Below the pieces are notes generated by a model. That model worked only from the letters and a program-made list of their open reading frames with translations. It was not told where the DNA came from and did no database searches. Both the position numbers and the translations under genes were made by a program. From Sulfurospirillum deleyianum DSM 6946 (GTDB lineage Bacteria > Campylobacterota > Campylobacteria > Campylobacterales > Sulfurospirillaceae), in NCBI RefSeq assembly GCF_000024885.1, contig NC_013512.1, forward strand, positions 1,860,001 through 1,924,000: 64,000 bases of DNA, written 5' to 3'. Below, piece by piece: positions 16,564 through 25,549 of the stretch (the first letter of the stretch is position 1; each line of letters begins with the position of its first letter).

Positions 16564-18009
16564 CTATTTTTGATTCATTTTAATAGCAGCGGCGATGGCG
16601 GCAACTTTGGCATATTTTTCTTCATCTTCTTCAAGATGAGAAATCGCCTCCATTGTAAAGGTAGGTAGTTTTTTATCCAAATAGGTTGTATTGAAAATTC
16701 CCTCTTTAAAATCCTCATCACGAACAATTTCACGATGTAAAGGAATATTGGTAGGGATCCCTGCTACAATAAATTCATCCAATGCCCGTCGTGATTTTCG
16801 AACCACGCTATCCCAATCCAACCCTGAAACAATCATTTTTCCAATCATTGAGTCATAATTGGTTGGCACCACATAATCTTTAAACCCAATAGAGTCCATT
16901 CTCACCCCTGGCCCACCGGGTGAAAGATAGGTTGTAATGCGCCCTGATGAAGGAATAAATCCATTTTTTGGGTCTTCTGCATTGATACGAAACTCTATCG
17001 CATAGCCTCTAAATTTAATATCTTCTTGCATAAACGGCAATTTATTGCCTTCTGCGATACGAATCATACGGTAAATAATATCAACGCCCGAAATCGCTTC
17101 TGTAATCGTATGCTCGACTTGAACACGGGTATTCATCTCAATAAAGTAAAAATTATCTTCTTCATCGACCAAATACTCAACCGTTCCCACGCTCTCATAC
17201 CCTAGCTTAATCATCGCTTTTTTAGACGTTCGAAGTAACTCTTTTCGAACCGTATCATTTAAACGAGGACTCGGCGCAATTTCAACAACTTTTTGATGTT
17301 TTCTCTGAATCGAACAATCACGCTCACCTAAGTGAATGACGTTGCCATACTTATCCGCAACAATTTGCACTTCAATGTGACGAGGGTTGGAGAGGTATTT
17401 TTCAATAAACGCATCTCCTCTTCCAAAAAAGCGTTCTGCTTCTTTTGTAGCCGCTTCAAACATCGCCACAAACTCTTCTTCTTTTTTAACGATACGCATT
17501 CCCTTACCGCCACCGCCAAAGGCTGCTTTGATAATCACAGGAAAGCCTATCTCTTTTGCGATTTTTATCGCTTCATTGATATCGGTAATAGGGGTATCTG
17601 TTCCTTCAATTACAGGAACACCAACAGCTTTCATAGCAACTTTAGATGCCATTTTGTCCCCAAAAAGAGCAATATGCTCAGGTTTTGGTCCAATGAAAAT
17701 AATGCCATTGTCAATACAGTGTTGTGCGAAATCTGGATTTTCCGATAAAAATCCATACCCAGGATGAATAGCATCCGCACCTACTTTTTTGGCAATTTCA
17801 ACAATGTTTTTATAGTCAAGATAAACCCGAATCGGATCACCCTCTAATAAAACACTCTCATCAGCTTTTCGTACCCAAACGCCCCTCGCGTCAATAGTCG
17901 AAAAAATAGAGACACTTTTGATGTCCAACTCTTTACAAGAACGAATAATTCTCAGTGCAATCTCACCACGATTTGCAATCAGAACTTTGGTAATCTTCTT
18001 TACCTGCAT
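16564..18009 (-). CDS. Biotin carboxylase subunit (acetyl-CoA or pyruvate carboxylase)
   Basis: An ATP-grasp enzyme that carboxylates biotin on a carrier protein. It is 481 aa with the N-terminal KVLIANRGEIALRIIRSC motif, the ATP loop KAAFGGGGKGMR, ERDCSIQRKHQKVVEIAPSP, and the catalytic FIEMNTRVQVEHTITE. AccC is usually about 445 aa and reads VEHPVTE; this longer form with a C-terminal extension and VEHTITE fits the separate A subunit of two-subunit pyruvate carboxylase (PycA) found in Campylobacterota. No biotin carrier or carboxyltransferase gene is adjacent, so both readings stay open, with PycA slightly favoured. Confidence 0.85.
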   Translation of the reverse strand: MQVKKITKVLIANRGEIALRIIRSCKELDIKSVSIFSTIDARGVWVRKADESVLLEGDPIRVYLDYKNIVEIAKKVGADAIHPGYGFLSENPDFAQHCIDNGIIFIGPKPEHIALFGDKMASKVAMKAVGVPVIEGTDTPITDINEAIKIAKEIGFPVIIKAAFGGGGKGMRIVKKEEEFVAMFEAATKEAERFFGRGDAFIEKYLSNPRHIEVQIVADKYGNVIHLGERDCSIQRKHQKVVEIAPSPRLNDTVRKELLRTSKKAMIKLGYESVGTVEYLVDEEDNFYFIEMNTRVQVEHTITEAISGVDIIYRMIRIAEGNKLPFMQEDIKFRGYAIEFRINAEDPKNGFIPSSGRITTYLSPGGPGVRMDSIGFKDYVVPTNYDSMIGKMIVSGLDWDSVVRKSRRALDEFIVAGIPTNIPLHREIVRDEDFKEGIFNTTYLDKKLPTFTMEAISHLEEDEEKYAKVAAIAAAIKMNQK

Positions 18010-18089
18010 ATGTGTCTCTCCACCTCAAAAAATAGGCACAAATTATAACACTAAAAGATAAAATTACCTCTGCTTATACAAAAAGTTGA

Positions 18090-19955
18090 TTACGCACCTG
18101 ACATCCAATCCTCTCTTTTCACACTCTCATCAATTTCTCGTCCCATACGCTGATGCAACGCCCAATAATAATTCACAAACGAAGCGACTGTTGCATCGTG
18201 GGGAACATAAACGCCCTCTTTTTTACATGTAAAGCGCTCCAAGAAGAGTTTGGCATCTTTTTTAGCCAAATAATGCTCCGCCAAAGCACTGTAGGTTTGA
18301 AGGTACCACGCTTTTAGCGCCTCATAGGCTTCTAAGTGAATCTCAAGTTTTTTGCCATCAAAACGCAACACACCACTTTCAAAAAGCCCACTGAGATGGA
18401 TTAAGCCTTCGCAATAATAAGGCTCCACTTCACCCGTTTTCATCCACCCAATTAAGCCCACCGCACGCTTGATGGTATCTCGCAACAATGGCTCTTTCAG
18501 TGCTTCTTCTTCCTCCATAAAAAAGGCAACCAAACCACCTGTGGTCGCTTTAAACTCCTCAATGTTTTTAAAAACGCCGCTTTGATTCATCACGCTCTCC
18601 GTGTCACTATCCATCCATAAAATGTGCCCAAACTCATGCCCAATGGTACTCACCTCATAGACCTGATGCCACAAAGAGGGCTGGTGAAACACCACTTCTC
18701 GCTCTGCGTCCATAAAGGCTTTGCCAAAAACATCGTGGTGAATTTTTAAAAAGGGTTTGGCACGCAAGGAGTCTAAAATGTTATCGGCAAAGGCAAAAAT
18801 TTTCTTGCCACACTCTTTCGTCACCGTTTCATCGTTGGGAACGACTTGTGCGGAGAAAAGCCCGTTAAACTCAGCCGCGTAAAAGAGTGCAGGACGCCCG
18901 ATGTAGAGCTGAACACGCTTAAGATTTAAGAGCACATTCTCTTTTACATGTAAAGATGTGTGAGCACTCTTTTCAAAGACTGCCTTAAACATCTTTTCAA
19001 TGCGCTCTAAAGTTTGCTCAGCACTTTTCATCAAAGGATTACTTAAGCGTACATCCCACTCTAAGGCAACTGCTTTTTTGTAGTGGTCTTCGTAATATTC
19101 TAAAGGATGTCCCACTTGAATAGGTGAGGTAATTGCCATCCATGTTCTATCGACCTGCGCCCATTTGCCAATGAGTTTAGCCCTATCTTCTTCCACAAAC
19201 GCTTCTTTAATCGCATTAAAGTAGGCAATGTACGCCTCTTTTTGCCCAAAATTCTCATCTTCTAAATAACTCAAATCCGCCACCAACGCCTCTAGCGCAT
19301 TCTTTACATGTAAAACGTGTGAGGGGAAAGCTAAGGCATAGGCTTTGGCTTCGTAACCACCTTGTACCTTCTCTAAAACCGAGTACGAGCGATCCCCCAC
19401 TTTGCCGGAGGGCTCTACATCTAAAAGCCCTTTGTCCTGCAACATCGCCATGATTTTGGATTCATCGTGGTCGTACTCTAACTCCAAAAGCGGGTTAATA
19501 GTGTTGATGATATGCTCCGTCCATGCACTCTGCCAAACACTTAACGCCACACCCACCTCATGTACGCCTCCTAGTATTCGGCGATAAAAGGGACTTAGCA
19601 GTTGCTCTGCTTCGATTTGCGACAACAAACGCTCATGCTCTTTGAGGTAAAACTCACTTACCCAAAGGTAGGCTTTCTCTTTTGCTTCAGTGATAAACAG
19701 CGCATCTTTGCCCTCTTTTTCTAAGGCTTGTACCATCTGCTCATCTCGTAGACTAATCAGTCGTGTCAAAATCGCCACACGGTTTTCTTTGATCAACGAA
19801 AGCTCAATTTCCTCCAAAAACGCATCAATAAACGCTTCAATTTTTGTATCATAACTTTTTGATTCCACAATGCTAAAGTACTCCCCCAACGCTTTTTGGC
19901 GCTCTTCTAAAAGAGAGTAGAGTCGTTTTAAATCATCTTCAAAGGCTTTCTTCAT
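18090..19955 (-). CDS. ciaB: CiaB-like protein with zinc metallopeptidase motif
   Basis: A 621-aa soluble protein resembling Campylobacter invasion antigen B in length and overall layout. It carries HEFGH (440-444) in the sequence VSTIGHEFGHILWMDSDTESVMN, followed by NIEEFKATTGGLVAFFMEEE, a zincin arrangement with a likely downstream Glu ligand. In Campylobacter CiaB is tied to host-cell entry. In a free-living relative the conserved HExxH more likely points to a peptidase role in the cell itself; that is inference. It holds three exact palindrome copies (18222 as FTCK; 18943 and 19303 as LHVK), the highest density in any gene here. Confidence 0.75.
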   Translation of the reverse strand: MKKAFEDDLKRLYSLLEERQKALGEYFSIVESKSYDTKIEAFIDAFLEEIELSLIKENRVAILTRLISLRDEQMVQALEKEGKDALFITEAKEKAYLWVSEFYLKEHERLLSQIEAEQLLSPFYRRILGGVHEVGVALSVWQSAWTEHIINTINPLLELEYDHDESKIMAMLQDKGLLDVEPSGKVGDRSYSVLEKVQGGYEAKAYALAFPSHVLHVKNALEALVADLSYLEDENFGQKEAYIAYFNAIKEAFVEEDRAKLIGKWAQVDRTWMAITSPIQVGHPLEYYEDHYKKAVALEWDVRLSNPLMKSAEQTLERIEKMFKAVFEKSAHTSLHVKENVLLNLKRVQLYIGRPALFYAAEFNGLFSAQVVPNDETVTKECGKKIFAFADNILDSLRAKPFLKIHHDVFGKAFMDAEREVVFHQPSLWHQVYEVSTIGHEFGHILWMDSDTESVMNQSGVFKNIEEFKATTGGLVAFFMEEEEALKEPLLRDTIKRAVGLIGWMKTGEVEPYYCEGLIHLSGLFESGVLRFDGKKLEIHLEAYEALKAWYLQTYSALAEHYLAKKDAKLFLERFTCKKEGVYVPHDATVASFVNYYWALHQRMGREIDESVKREDWMSGA

Positions 19956-20068
19956 GATTCATTCCATTCGTTTTTTAAGTATAATTTTATCTGCTTTTAT
20001 ATCAAGCATGCCTTTAGTCCCTAGACTAAGCCTTAAACGTCAACCATTTTTTTTTAAAGAGTCATACC

Positions 20069-21199
20069 ATGCAAAATAGTCGTTATGAAGCCATTAACAC
20101 TTATCTAAACAAAGGCACTATCGAAGCCTATCTTGCGGATGCCAAAGAGAAGCAACTCCCGTTTTGTATCGCAAAATTTGGTTTTGAGGTCGATTTGGAA
20201 GATGGTTTTTTCTTTAAAAATCTTATTTTTTTCATGCAAACGCATCTGGAATTTCTTCCCATTATCCATCATGGTAACGACACTTTTCTCATTCTTTTCC
20301 GCAATGTCAAGCTCCACGATGCAAAAAAACGCCTTAAAAACCTTGAACATATCATAAAAATAGAGTTTAAACGAGAAATTAAAAGTATAGGACTCACCCT
20401 TTTTGACCCACAAGAGAGCTACAAAACCCTTTTTGAGCGTCTGGAAAAATACTACGTGCTTTCAAAACTAAGCAGACGCAAAAAAATCTTTTTTGGCACG
20501 GCTGATTTTGATTTGTACGAAACCATCAACCCAAATCTTCTCTTAGGTGCCATCTTTAAAAGAGAGAATAAAATCACCCTGAACAATCTTTACAACGGTA
20601 TTCCCATTCAAGAAGAAGCCGTGGTGGCAAAATTTGAAGAAGGCGTGATACAGCTCAAAGTGGCGTCGCCTAAAATTTCTTTTTATATCAATGAATCCTT
20701 TACATTTTTACAACACGATAAAATTCCGCATATCCTCAAAGCAAAAATCATCAAAGTTGACCCTATCAAATCTTTGCTCGTCTTAAACCATATTGAACTC
20801 CTAGAGCACTCCGCTTTAGATCGTTTGGATATTCGTATTGCACCGACTAAAACCATTCATGCCACACTTTCTCATCAAAAAATCAAGTGTTGCGATGGAA
20901 TCATCAGCAATCTCTCAGAGAGTTCACTGGTCTTACATGTAAAGATAAATGACATTGAGAAAATAGTTCAAAAAGGATGGAGTGAACACGCTTTTGAGAT
21001 TGCCTTTCAGTTGCCAACTACCAAAGGATTTTTAACACCTATTAGCGCCAAAGTGACTATTTTTAACATCGTCAATGAGTCCATTGTGCTCTCTTTACAA
21101 CCCAATGTTTTTATGAAATCTAAACTAAGGCATTACATCGCCTTGCAACAGAACACACTTTTACTTCAACTAAAACAAGAGCTAAAACATCTCATTTAG
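20069..21199 (+). CDS. PilZ-like domain protein with degenerate N-terminal cyclase-like region
   Basis: A 376-aa soluble protein. The N-terminal ~150 residues have the spacing of a degenerate GGDEF fold (HHGNDTFLILFRNV in place of a GGDEF loop, no catalytic residues). The C-terminal part (about 240-360) resembles PilZ: LDRLDIRIAPTKTIHATL, then CDGIISNLSESSLVLHVK, where the DxSxxG part of the c-di-GMP site reads NLSESS. Binding may therefore be weak or lost. A one-mismatch palindrome at 20932-20943 encodes the LHVK. The assignment rests on weak pattern similarity. Confidence 0.55.
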   Translation: MQNSRYEAINTYLNKGTIEAYLADAKEKQLPFCIAKFGFEVDLEDGFFFKNLIFFMQTHLEFLPIIHHGNDTFLILFRNVKLHDAKKRLKNLEHIIKIEFKREIKSIGLTLFDPQESYKTLFERLEKYYVLSKLSRRKKIFFGTADFDLYETINPNLLLGAIFKRENKITLNNLYNGIPIQEEAVVAKFEEGVIQLKVASPKISFYINESFTFLQHDKIPHILKAKIIKVDPIKSLLVLNHIELLEHSALDRLDIRIAPTKTIHATLSHQKIKCCDGIISNLSESSLVLHVKINDIEKIVQKGWSEHAFEIAFQLPTTKGFLTPISAKVTIFNIVNESIVLSLQPNVFMKSKLRHYIALQQNTLLLQLKQELKHLI

Positions 21200-21234
21200 T
21201 AGATTTAAAGTGAACTTATACTACATTTTCTCCC

Positions 21235-21265
21235 TACAATAAAAAGATTACATGATTATTACATC
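21235..21265 (+). promoter_or_regulatory. pit promoter: -10 with an inverted Pho-box-like repeat over the start site
   Basis: TACAAT (21235-21240) is a likely -10. Five bases later lies GATTACATGATTATTACATC (21246-21265), 16/20 identical to the pstS box as written on the plus strand. Read on the minus strand it is TGTAA-N6-TGTAA, so relative to its gene it is inverted compared with pstS. Its place over and just past the transcription start and 11 nt before the ATG suits repression, not activation. Confidence 0.55.
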
Positions 21266-21276
21266 AAAGGAACTGT

Positions 21277-22884
21277 ATGGAGCTGCAATCCATCAAAGAC
21301 GTTAAAAATGCTGAGGGCTTTGGAATACAAGACCTCATGAAACTGGTTGGAGCGATAGTGTTTATCCTCCTTGTGATTTGGTATGTGTCAACCCTCTCAA
21401 ATGAACTCCCCAATAAAAATATCTTAATTGTTGCAGCCATTTTTGGTGGTTATATGGCGATTAACATCGGGGCAAACGATGTCGCCAACAATGTCGGTCC
21501 TGCGGTGGGCTCTCAAGCACTGAACATTTTTGGTGCCATTATTATTGCCGCTATTTTTGAGGCAGCGGGTTCTTTAATTGCGGGTGGCGATGTTGTGGGT
21601 ACGATTAAAAACGGCATTATTGACCCGAACATGATTCAAGACACCAATACCTTCATTTGGCTGATGATGGCAGCCTTGCTCGCAGGTGCTATTTGGCTCA
21701 ACCTTGCCACCGCTTTTGGCGCACCTGTTTCCACCACTCATGCTATCGTGGGCGGTGTTGCAGGAGCGGGTATTGCCGCTGCAGGTTTTGATGTGGTCAG
21801 TTGGGATACAATGGCTGAGATTGTCTTTAGCTGGGTACTTTCACCCTTTTTAGGCGGTCTTGTTGCGGCGGGTTGTTTGTATTTTATTAAGCAAAGTGTT
21901 ATTTATCAAGACGACATGCAAGCTGCCGCTAAAAAAGTTGTTCCATGGATGATTGCTATTATGACGTGGTCTTTTGGTACGTACATTATCTTAAAAGGGG
22001 CAAAACAACTGATTAAAGTCGATTTTATGACGGCTTCGGCGATTAGTTTTGTTCTAGCGCTCATCACCTACTTTGCGGTTAAAGCATCTATCAATAAAAC
22101 AGATACAACCGACTGTACCCGTGACTCAGTCAATAAATTTTTCAACATTCCACTAATCTTCTCAGCCGCTCTTCTGAGCTTTGCACACGGAGCCAATGAT
22201 GTTGCCAATGCCGTTGGACCCTTGGCGGGTATTTACGATGCTCTGACCACAGGCGGTATCTCCGCTAAAGCGGGTATCCCTCTTTGGGTGATGCTTCTAG
22301 GTGCGGTTGGTATTGTCGTAGGACTTGGTTTGTATGGCCCTAAACTGATTAAAACCGTGGGCAGTGAAATTACCGAGCTTGACCAGATTCGTGCCTTTTG
22401 TGTTGCGATGTCAGCAGCACTTACGGTTATCATTGCGTCACAAATGGGTCTGCCTGTTAGTTCCACCCATATTGCAGTCGGTGCGGTCTTTGGCGTAGGC
22501 TTCTTGCGTGAATACCTGATGCGTAACCGTGTTAAAGAGACCGAAGAGGATTTTAAACAGCGAAAACTCGATGAAGAGATGTCAAGACTAGAAGAGTACA
22601 AACACTCCCTAGAATCTCTTGGAAAACTCAAAAAGGTTGACCCTATTTTGGTTAAAACCTTGATGAGTAAAATTAATGAGGAAAAAGCTATCATTAAAAA
22701 TATCTACGAAGGGGATTTGGAACTCAGTAAAATTGAGAAAAAAGCGATTAAAGCGGTGCGTAAACATGAACTGGTTAAACGCTCCGCTTTAAAGATGATT
22801 TTAGCAGCATGGCTTATTACCGTTCCTGCTTCGGCTTTGCTTTCTGCCATTTTCTACTTTATGATTCGAGGTATGTTACTCTAG
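21277..22884 (+). CDS. pit: Inorganic phosphate transporter, Pit family
   Basis: A low-affinity, ion-coupled phosphate carrier of the inner membrane, 535 aa. The two family signatures are present: NIGANDVANNVGPAVGS (about 64-80) and AHGANDVANAVGPLAG (about 303-318), one in each inverted half, with roughly 10-12 hydrophobic segments. A charged cytoplasmic insert of about 100 residues (KETEEDFKQRKLDEEM onward) precedes the last membrane helix. The start is preceded by AAAGGA. Its promoter carries an inverted Pho-box-like repeat shared with the pst promoter. Confidence 0.95.
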   Translation: MELQSIKDVKNAEGFGIQDLMKLVGAIVFILLVIWYVSTLSNELPNKNILIVAAIFGGYMAINIGANDVANNVGPAVGSQALNIFGAIIIAAIFEAAGSLIAGGDVVGTIKNGIIDPNMIQDTNTFIWLMMAALLAGAIWLNLATAFGAPVSTTHAIVGGVAGAGIAAAGFDVVSWDTMAEIVFSWVLSPFLGGLVAAGCLYFIKQSVIYQDDMQAAAKKVVPWMIAIMTWSFGTYIILKGAKQLIKVDFMTASAISFVLALITYFAVKASINKTDTTDCTRDSVNKFFNIPLIFSAALLSFAHGANDVANAVGPLAGIYDALTTGGISAKAGIPLWVMLLGAVGIVVGLGLYGPKLIKTVGSEITELDQIRAFCVAMSAALTVIIASQMGLPVSSTHIAVGAVFGVGFLREYLMRNRVKETEEDFKQRKLDEEMSRLEEYKHSLESLGKLKKVDPILVKTLMSKINEEKAIIKNIYEGDLELSKIEKKAIKAVRKHELVKRSALKMILAAWLITVPASALLSAIFYFMIRGMLL

Positions 22885-22889
22885 TTTTT

Positions 22890-22914
22890 AAGGCTTAGCC
22901 TAGAGCTAAGCCTT
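22890..22914 (+). terminator. Terminator after pit
   Basis: A 10-bp perfect stem AAGGCTTAGC / GCTAAGCCTT with a 5-nt loop, followed by ATTTTT. A strong intrinsic terminator 6 nt after the stop. Confidence 0.9.
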
Positions 22915-22946
22915 ATTTTTACCCTCCAGTTTTAACTCAAACTGTT

Positions 22947-22958
22947 TTTACATGTAAA
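22947..22958. repeat. TTTACATGTAAA palindrome copy, intergenic
   Basis: Exact copy 33 nt after the pit terminator and 54 nt before the helicase start. Confidence 0.9.
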
Positions 22959-23011
22959 ACACTTTTGTACTTTTTCTGTGACACACTACCCTTAAAGGAA
23001 ACCCTTATTTT

Positions 23012-24265
23012 ATGTTATTTTCAGATTTAAACCTTAATGCCTCTATTTTAAAAGCCGTTCAAGAAGAAGGCTATACCCATCCTACGCCTGTACAAGAAAA
23101 AGCCATTCCTTTTATTTTAGAAGGACGTGACATGCTAGCGGGCGCACAAACGGGTACAGGCAAAACCGCTGGTTTTACACTTCCTCTTTTAGAACTCCTC
23201 TTAAAAAAACCACGCAACAAAGCCAAACCTTCTCTTCGTGTGCTTATCTTAACCCCTACACGAGAACTCGCCGCACAAGTGGGAGAGAGTGTGAGAACCT
23301 ATGGCAAATATTTACCCTTTAAAAGTGCGGTTATTTTTGGAGGGGTGGGCATACATCCTCAAATTCAAACGCTGAAAAATGGCATTGATATTTTAGTGGC
23401 AACCCCTGGGCGTTTGCTCGACCACGTCTCACAAGGAACGATTAATCTCAAAGAGATTGATACCTTTGTACTCGATGAAGCCGATAGAATGCTGGATATG
23501 GGATTTATCAAAGACATTCGCAAAGTCATTGCCCTGCTTCCTTCCAAACGTCAAAATCTTCTCTTCTCCGCCACCTATTCCGATGAGATAAAAACACTCT
23601 GTGCTTCTATCTTAAAAAATCCTGCGGTGGTAGAAGTCGCTCGCCGTAACACCTCAAGTGAACTGGTCAATCAGCGTGTGATTATCGTTGATTGTAAACG
23701 TAAAACGGCTCTTTTGGGCAAACTCATTTCGGAGCACAAATGGAAGCAAGTTCTCGTCTTTACCCGCACCAAACACCATGCCAATAAAGTCTCTGAATAT
23801 CTCAGTAAAATAGGCATTAGCGCATCAGCGATTCATGGGAACAAAAGCCAAAGCGCTCGTACGAAAGCCTTGGCTGATTTTAAAAGTGGTAGCATTAAAG
23901 TGTTGGTTGCCACGGACATTGCCGCACGGGGACTGGACATTGACCAACTGCCGCATGTCATTAACCTAGAGTTGCCTAACATTGCCGAAGATTACGTGCA
24001 CCGCATTGGACGAACAGGACGGGCTGGAAATGAGGGTGAAGCGATTTCCTTAGTCTGCGTGGATGAATTTGACTACTTAAAGGGCATTGAAAAACTAATT
24101 AAAAAAACACTAGAGCGTGAAGTCGTGGAAGGCTTTGAGCCAGACCCAACGATTAAAGCAGAACCCATCCAACAAGGAAGAGGCGCTAAACCTCAGGGGC
24201 AACCAAAACGAAGAGAGCATGCACCTCGTGAATACGTTGAAAAAAGAAGAGAAAAAAAGCGATGA
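23012..24265 (+). CDS. DEAD-box ATP-dependent RNA helicase, RhlE type
   Basis: A 417-aa RNA helicase for RNA unwinding or ribosome assembly and RNA decay. All core motifs are visible in order: the Q-motif region [54 protein letters not shown], then in the second lobe [23 protein letters not shown] and [11 protein letters not shown] short basic tail ([19 protein letters not shown]) probably binds RNA. Its stop overlaps the next start (ATGA). Confidence 0.93.
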   Translation: MLFSDLNLNASILKAVQEEGYTHPTPVQEKAIPFILEGRDMLAGAQTGTGKTAGFTLPLLELLLKKPRNKAKPSLRVLILTPTRELAAQVGESVRTYGKYLPFKSAVIFGGVGIHPQIQTLKNGIDILVATPGRLLDHVSQGTINLKEIDTFVLDEADRMLDMGFIKDIRKVIALLPSKRQNLLFSATYSDEIKTLCASILKNPAVVEVARRNTSSELVNQRVIIVDCKRKTALLGKLISEHKWKQVLVFTRTKHHANKVSEYLSKIGISASAIHGNKSQSARTKALADFKSGSIKVLVATDIAARGLDIDQLPHVINLELPNIAEDYVHRIGRTGRAGNEGEAISLVCVDEFDYLKGIEKLIKKTLEREVVEGFEPDPTIKAEPIQQGRGAKPQGQPKRREHAPREYVEKRREKKR

Positions 24266-24708
24266 CCATCTTTGTCGATGCCGATGCTTTTCCTAATGTG
24301 CTCAAAGAGATTCTGCTTCGCTTTGTCTTAAAGCGAGGCATTTGCACACGTTTTATCGCCAATAAAAAGATTACTATCCCTGATGTTGCGTTTATTTCCA
24401 TGGAAATTGCCCCACAAGGCGTGGATGAAGCCGACCACTTAATCGCTTTTACATGTAAAGAAAAAGACATTGTCATTACCGCAGATATTCCCCTAGCCGA
24501 TAGAATTGTTGCCAAAGGAGCGATTGGGCTAGACCCACGTGGGACGATTTACACGATGGAAAATATCAAAGGCTTACTTGCCATGCGAAACCTGATGCAG
24601 GAGCTTCGTGATGGTGGCGAAATCACTGGAGGACCTAGTGCCATTGGCGAGAAAGAAAAAAGAGCGTTTGCGGATGCTCTAAACGCTCTTTTGCAAAAAT
24701 ATACCTAA
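24262..24708 (+). CDS. YaiI/YqxD-family (UPF0178) protein
   Basis: A 148-aa member of UPF0178, a PIN-like nuclease-fold family of unknown role. It opens with [18 protein letters not shown], whose Asp pair is the family hallmark, and continues with [10 protein letters not shown] and [23 protein letters not shown]. It overlaps the helicase gene by 4 nt, so the two are co-translated, which hints at an RNA-related job. An exact palindrome copy (24448-24459) is read as FTCK. A terminator-like hairpin lies within its last codons. Confidence 0.9.
   Translation: MTIFVDADAFPNVLKEILLRFVLKRGICTRFIANKKITIPDVAFISMEIAPQGVDEADHLIAFTCKEKDIVITADIPLADRIVAKGAIGLDPRGTIYTMENIKGLLAMRNLMQELRDGGEITGGPSAIGEKEKRAFADALNALLQKYT
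24658..24692. terminator. Bidirectional terminator embedded in the 3' end of the UPF0178 gene
   Basis: Arms AAAAGAGCGTTT (24658-24669) and AAACGCTCTTTT (24681-24692) form a 12-bp stem around an 11-nt loop, entirely within coding sequence 16 nt before the stop. Because its outer pairs are A/T, it can end transcripts from both this gene and the convergent gene that stops at 24710. Confidence 0.65.
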
Positions 24709-24709
24709 T

Positions 24710-25339
24710 TTACGAAACCGCTCGAATTTCTCTAATCGGTTTAATACCAAAATAATCCCAGAAGTATTTGAGAGATTCTAAATGCATTTCAATGTACGGT
24801 GAGTCACTTTGTTTGCCGTAGATAAAAAGCTTCAAGCCTGAGACATCCCCCACAAATTGAAAATGTTCAGGTTTGTAGAGCTCCCCGTAAAACGCAAGAC
24901 TCTCTTCTCGTTTTTGCGCAAAATTTTCCAAACGCTTCGTGTAAAAATCGCTCTGTAAAACCCCGTTGTAACACACACTTTTGCCTGTGTGTGTGCTAAT
25001 AGCAGGACAATCCGTATCCACCAAAATATGCTCAAAATAAGGAGTGATGGGGTAAAGCTTACACGCAGGGGTGCGATGCTCATAAATACTGCATTGATTA
25101 TTTTCATAATACCTACAATGCCCCTTTCCATCGTTTAAAAGCACATACGCCATCAAGCGTTCATTGTCAATGCCAAATAAAATGGGAAAATGGGTATAAA
25201 CCTGCGCAAAATCCTCTAAAATCAGTGGTGATGCCACAAAACCTTTGGCGCCATTGCAACACGCCCCCTCACAACTTGAACACCCGTTAAAATAAAAATT
25301 TTCAGACTTTATATTCACATAACTTCCAATGCTTCGCAT
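24710..25339 (-). CDS. YkgJ-type cysteine-cluster protein
   Basis: A 209-aa cytoplasmic protein with the CxxCxxxCC pattern of the YkgJ/CxxCxxCC family: CSSCEGACCNGAKGF near residues 20-34, then CRYYENNQCSIYEHRTPACKLYPI. These Cys are thought to bind a metal, zinc or an iron-sulfur centre. Function is not known; no partner is adjacent. It converges with the UPF0178 gene with a 1-nt gap between stops. A one-mismatch palindrome (25350-25361) lies 10 nt before its start. Confidence 0.8.
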   Translation of the reverse strand: MRSIGSYVNIKSENFYFNGCSSCEGACCNGAKGFVASPLILEDFAQVYTHFPILFGIDNERLMAYVLLNDGKGHCRYYENNQCSIYEHRTPACKLYPITPYFEHILVDTDCPAISTHTGKSVCYNGVLQSDFYTKRLENFAQKREESLAFYGELYKPEHFQFVGDVSGLKLFIYGKQSDSPYIEMHLESLKYFWDYFGIKPIREIRAVS

Positions 25340-25549
25340 CCAAACCCCTTTTACATGTAAGGGGTATAAGCATTTTTAGTTCCGTTTTAAACATCTCTAC
25401 GCTTTTTTTATCTTTTTAAAAGGCTATTTCATCCCTTTTAAATGCCACTTAAAAAAATTTATCTCTTTAAAAACTACTAAAGCTAATATTTTTATATTTT
25501 ATTGTAAAGTAAGGTATTTTAAACGATACATCTACTAGAGGAGAATTCT

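Noticed and set aside
17332-17767. Two long frames opposite the biotin carboxylase
   Set aside because: Shadows caused by codon bias on the real strand.
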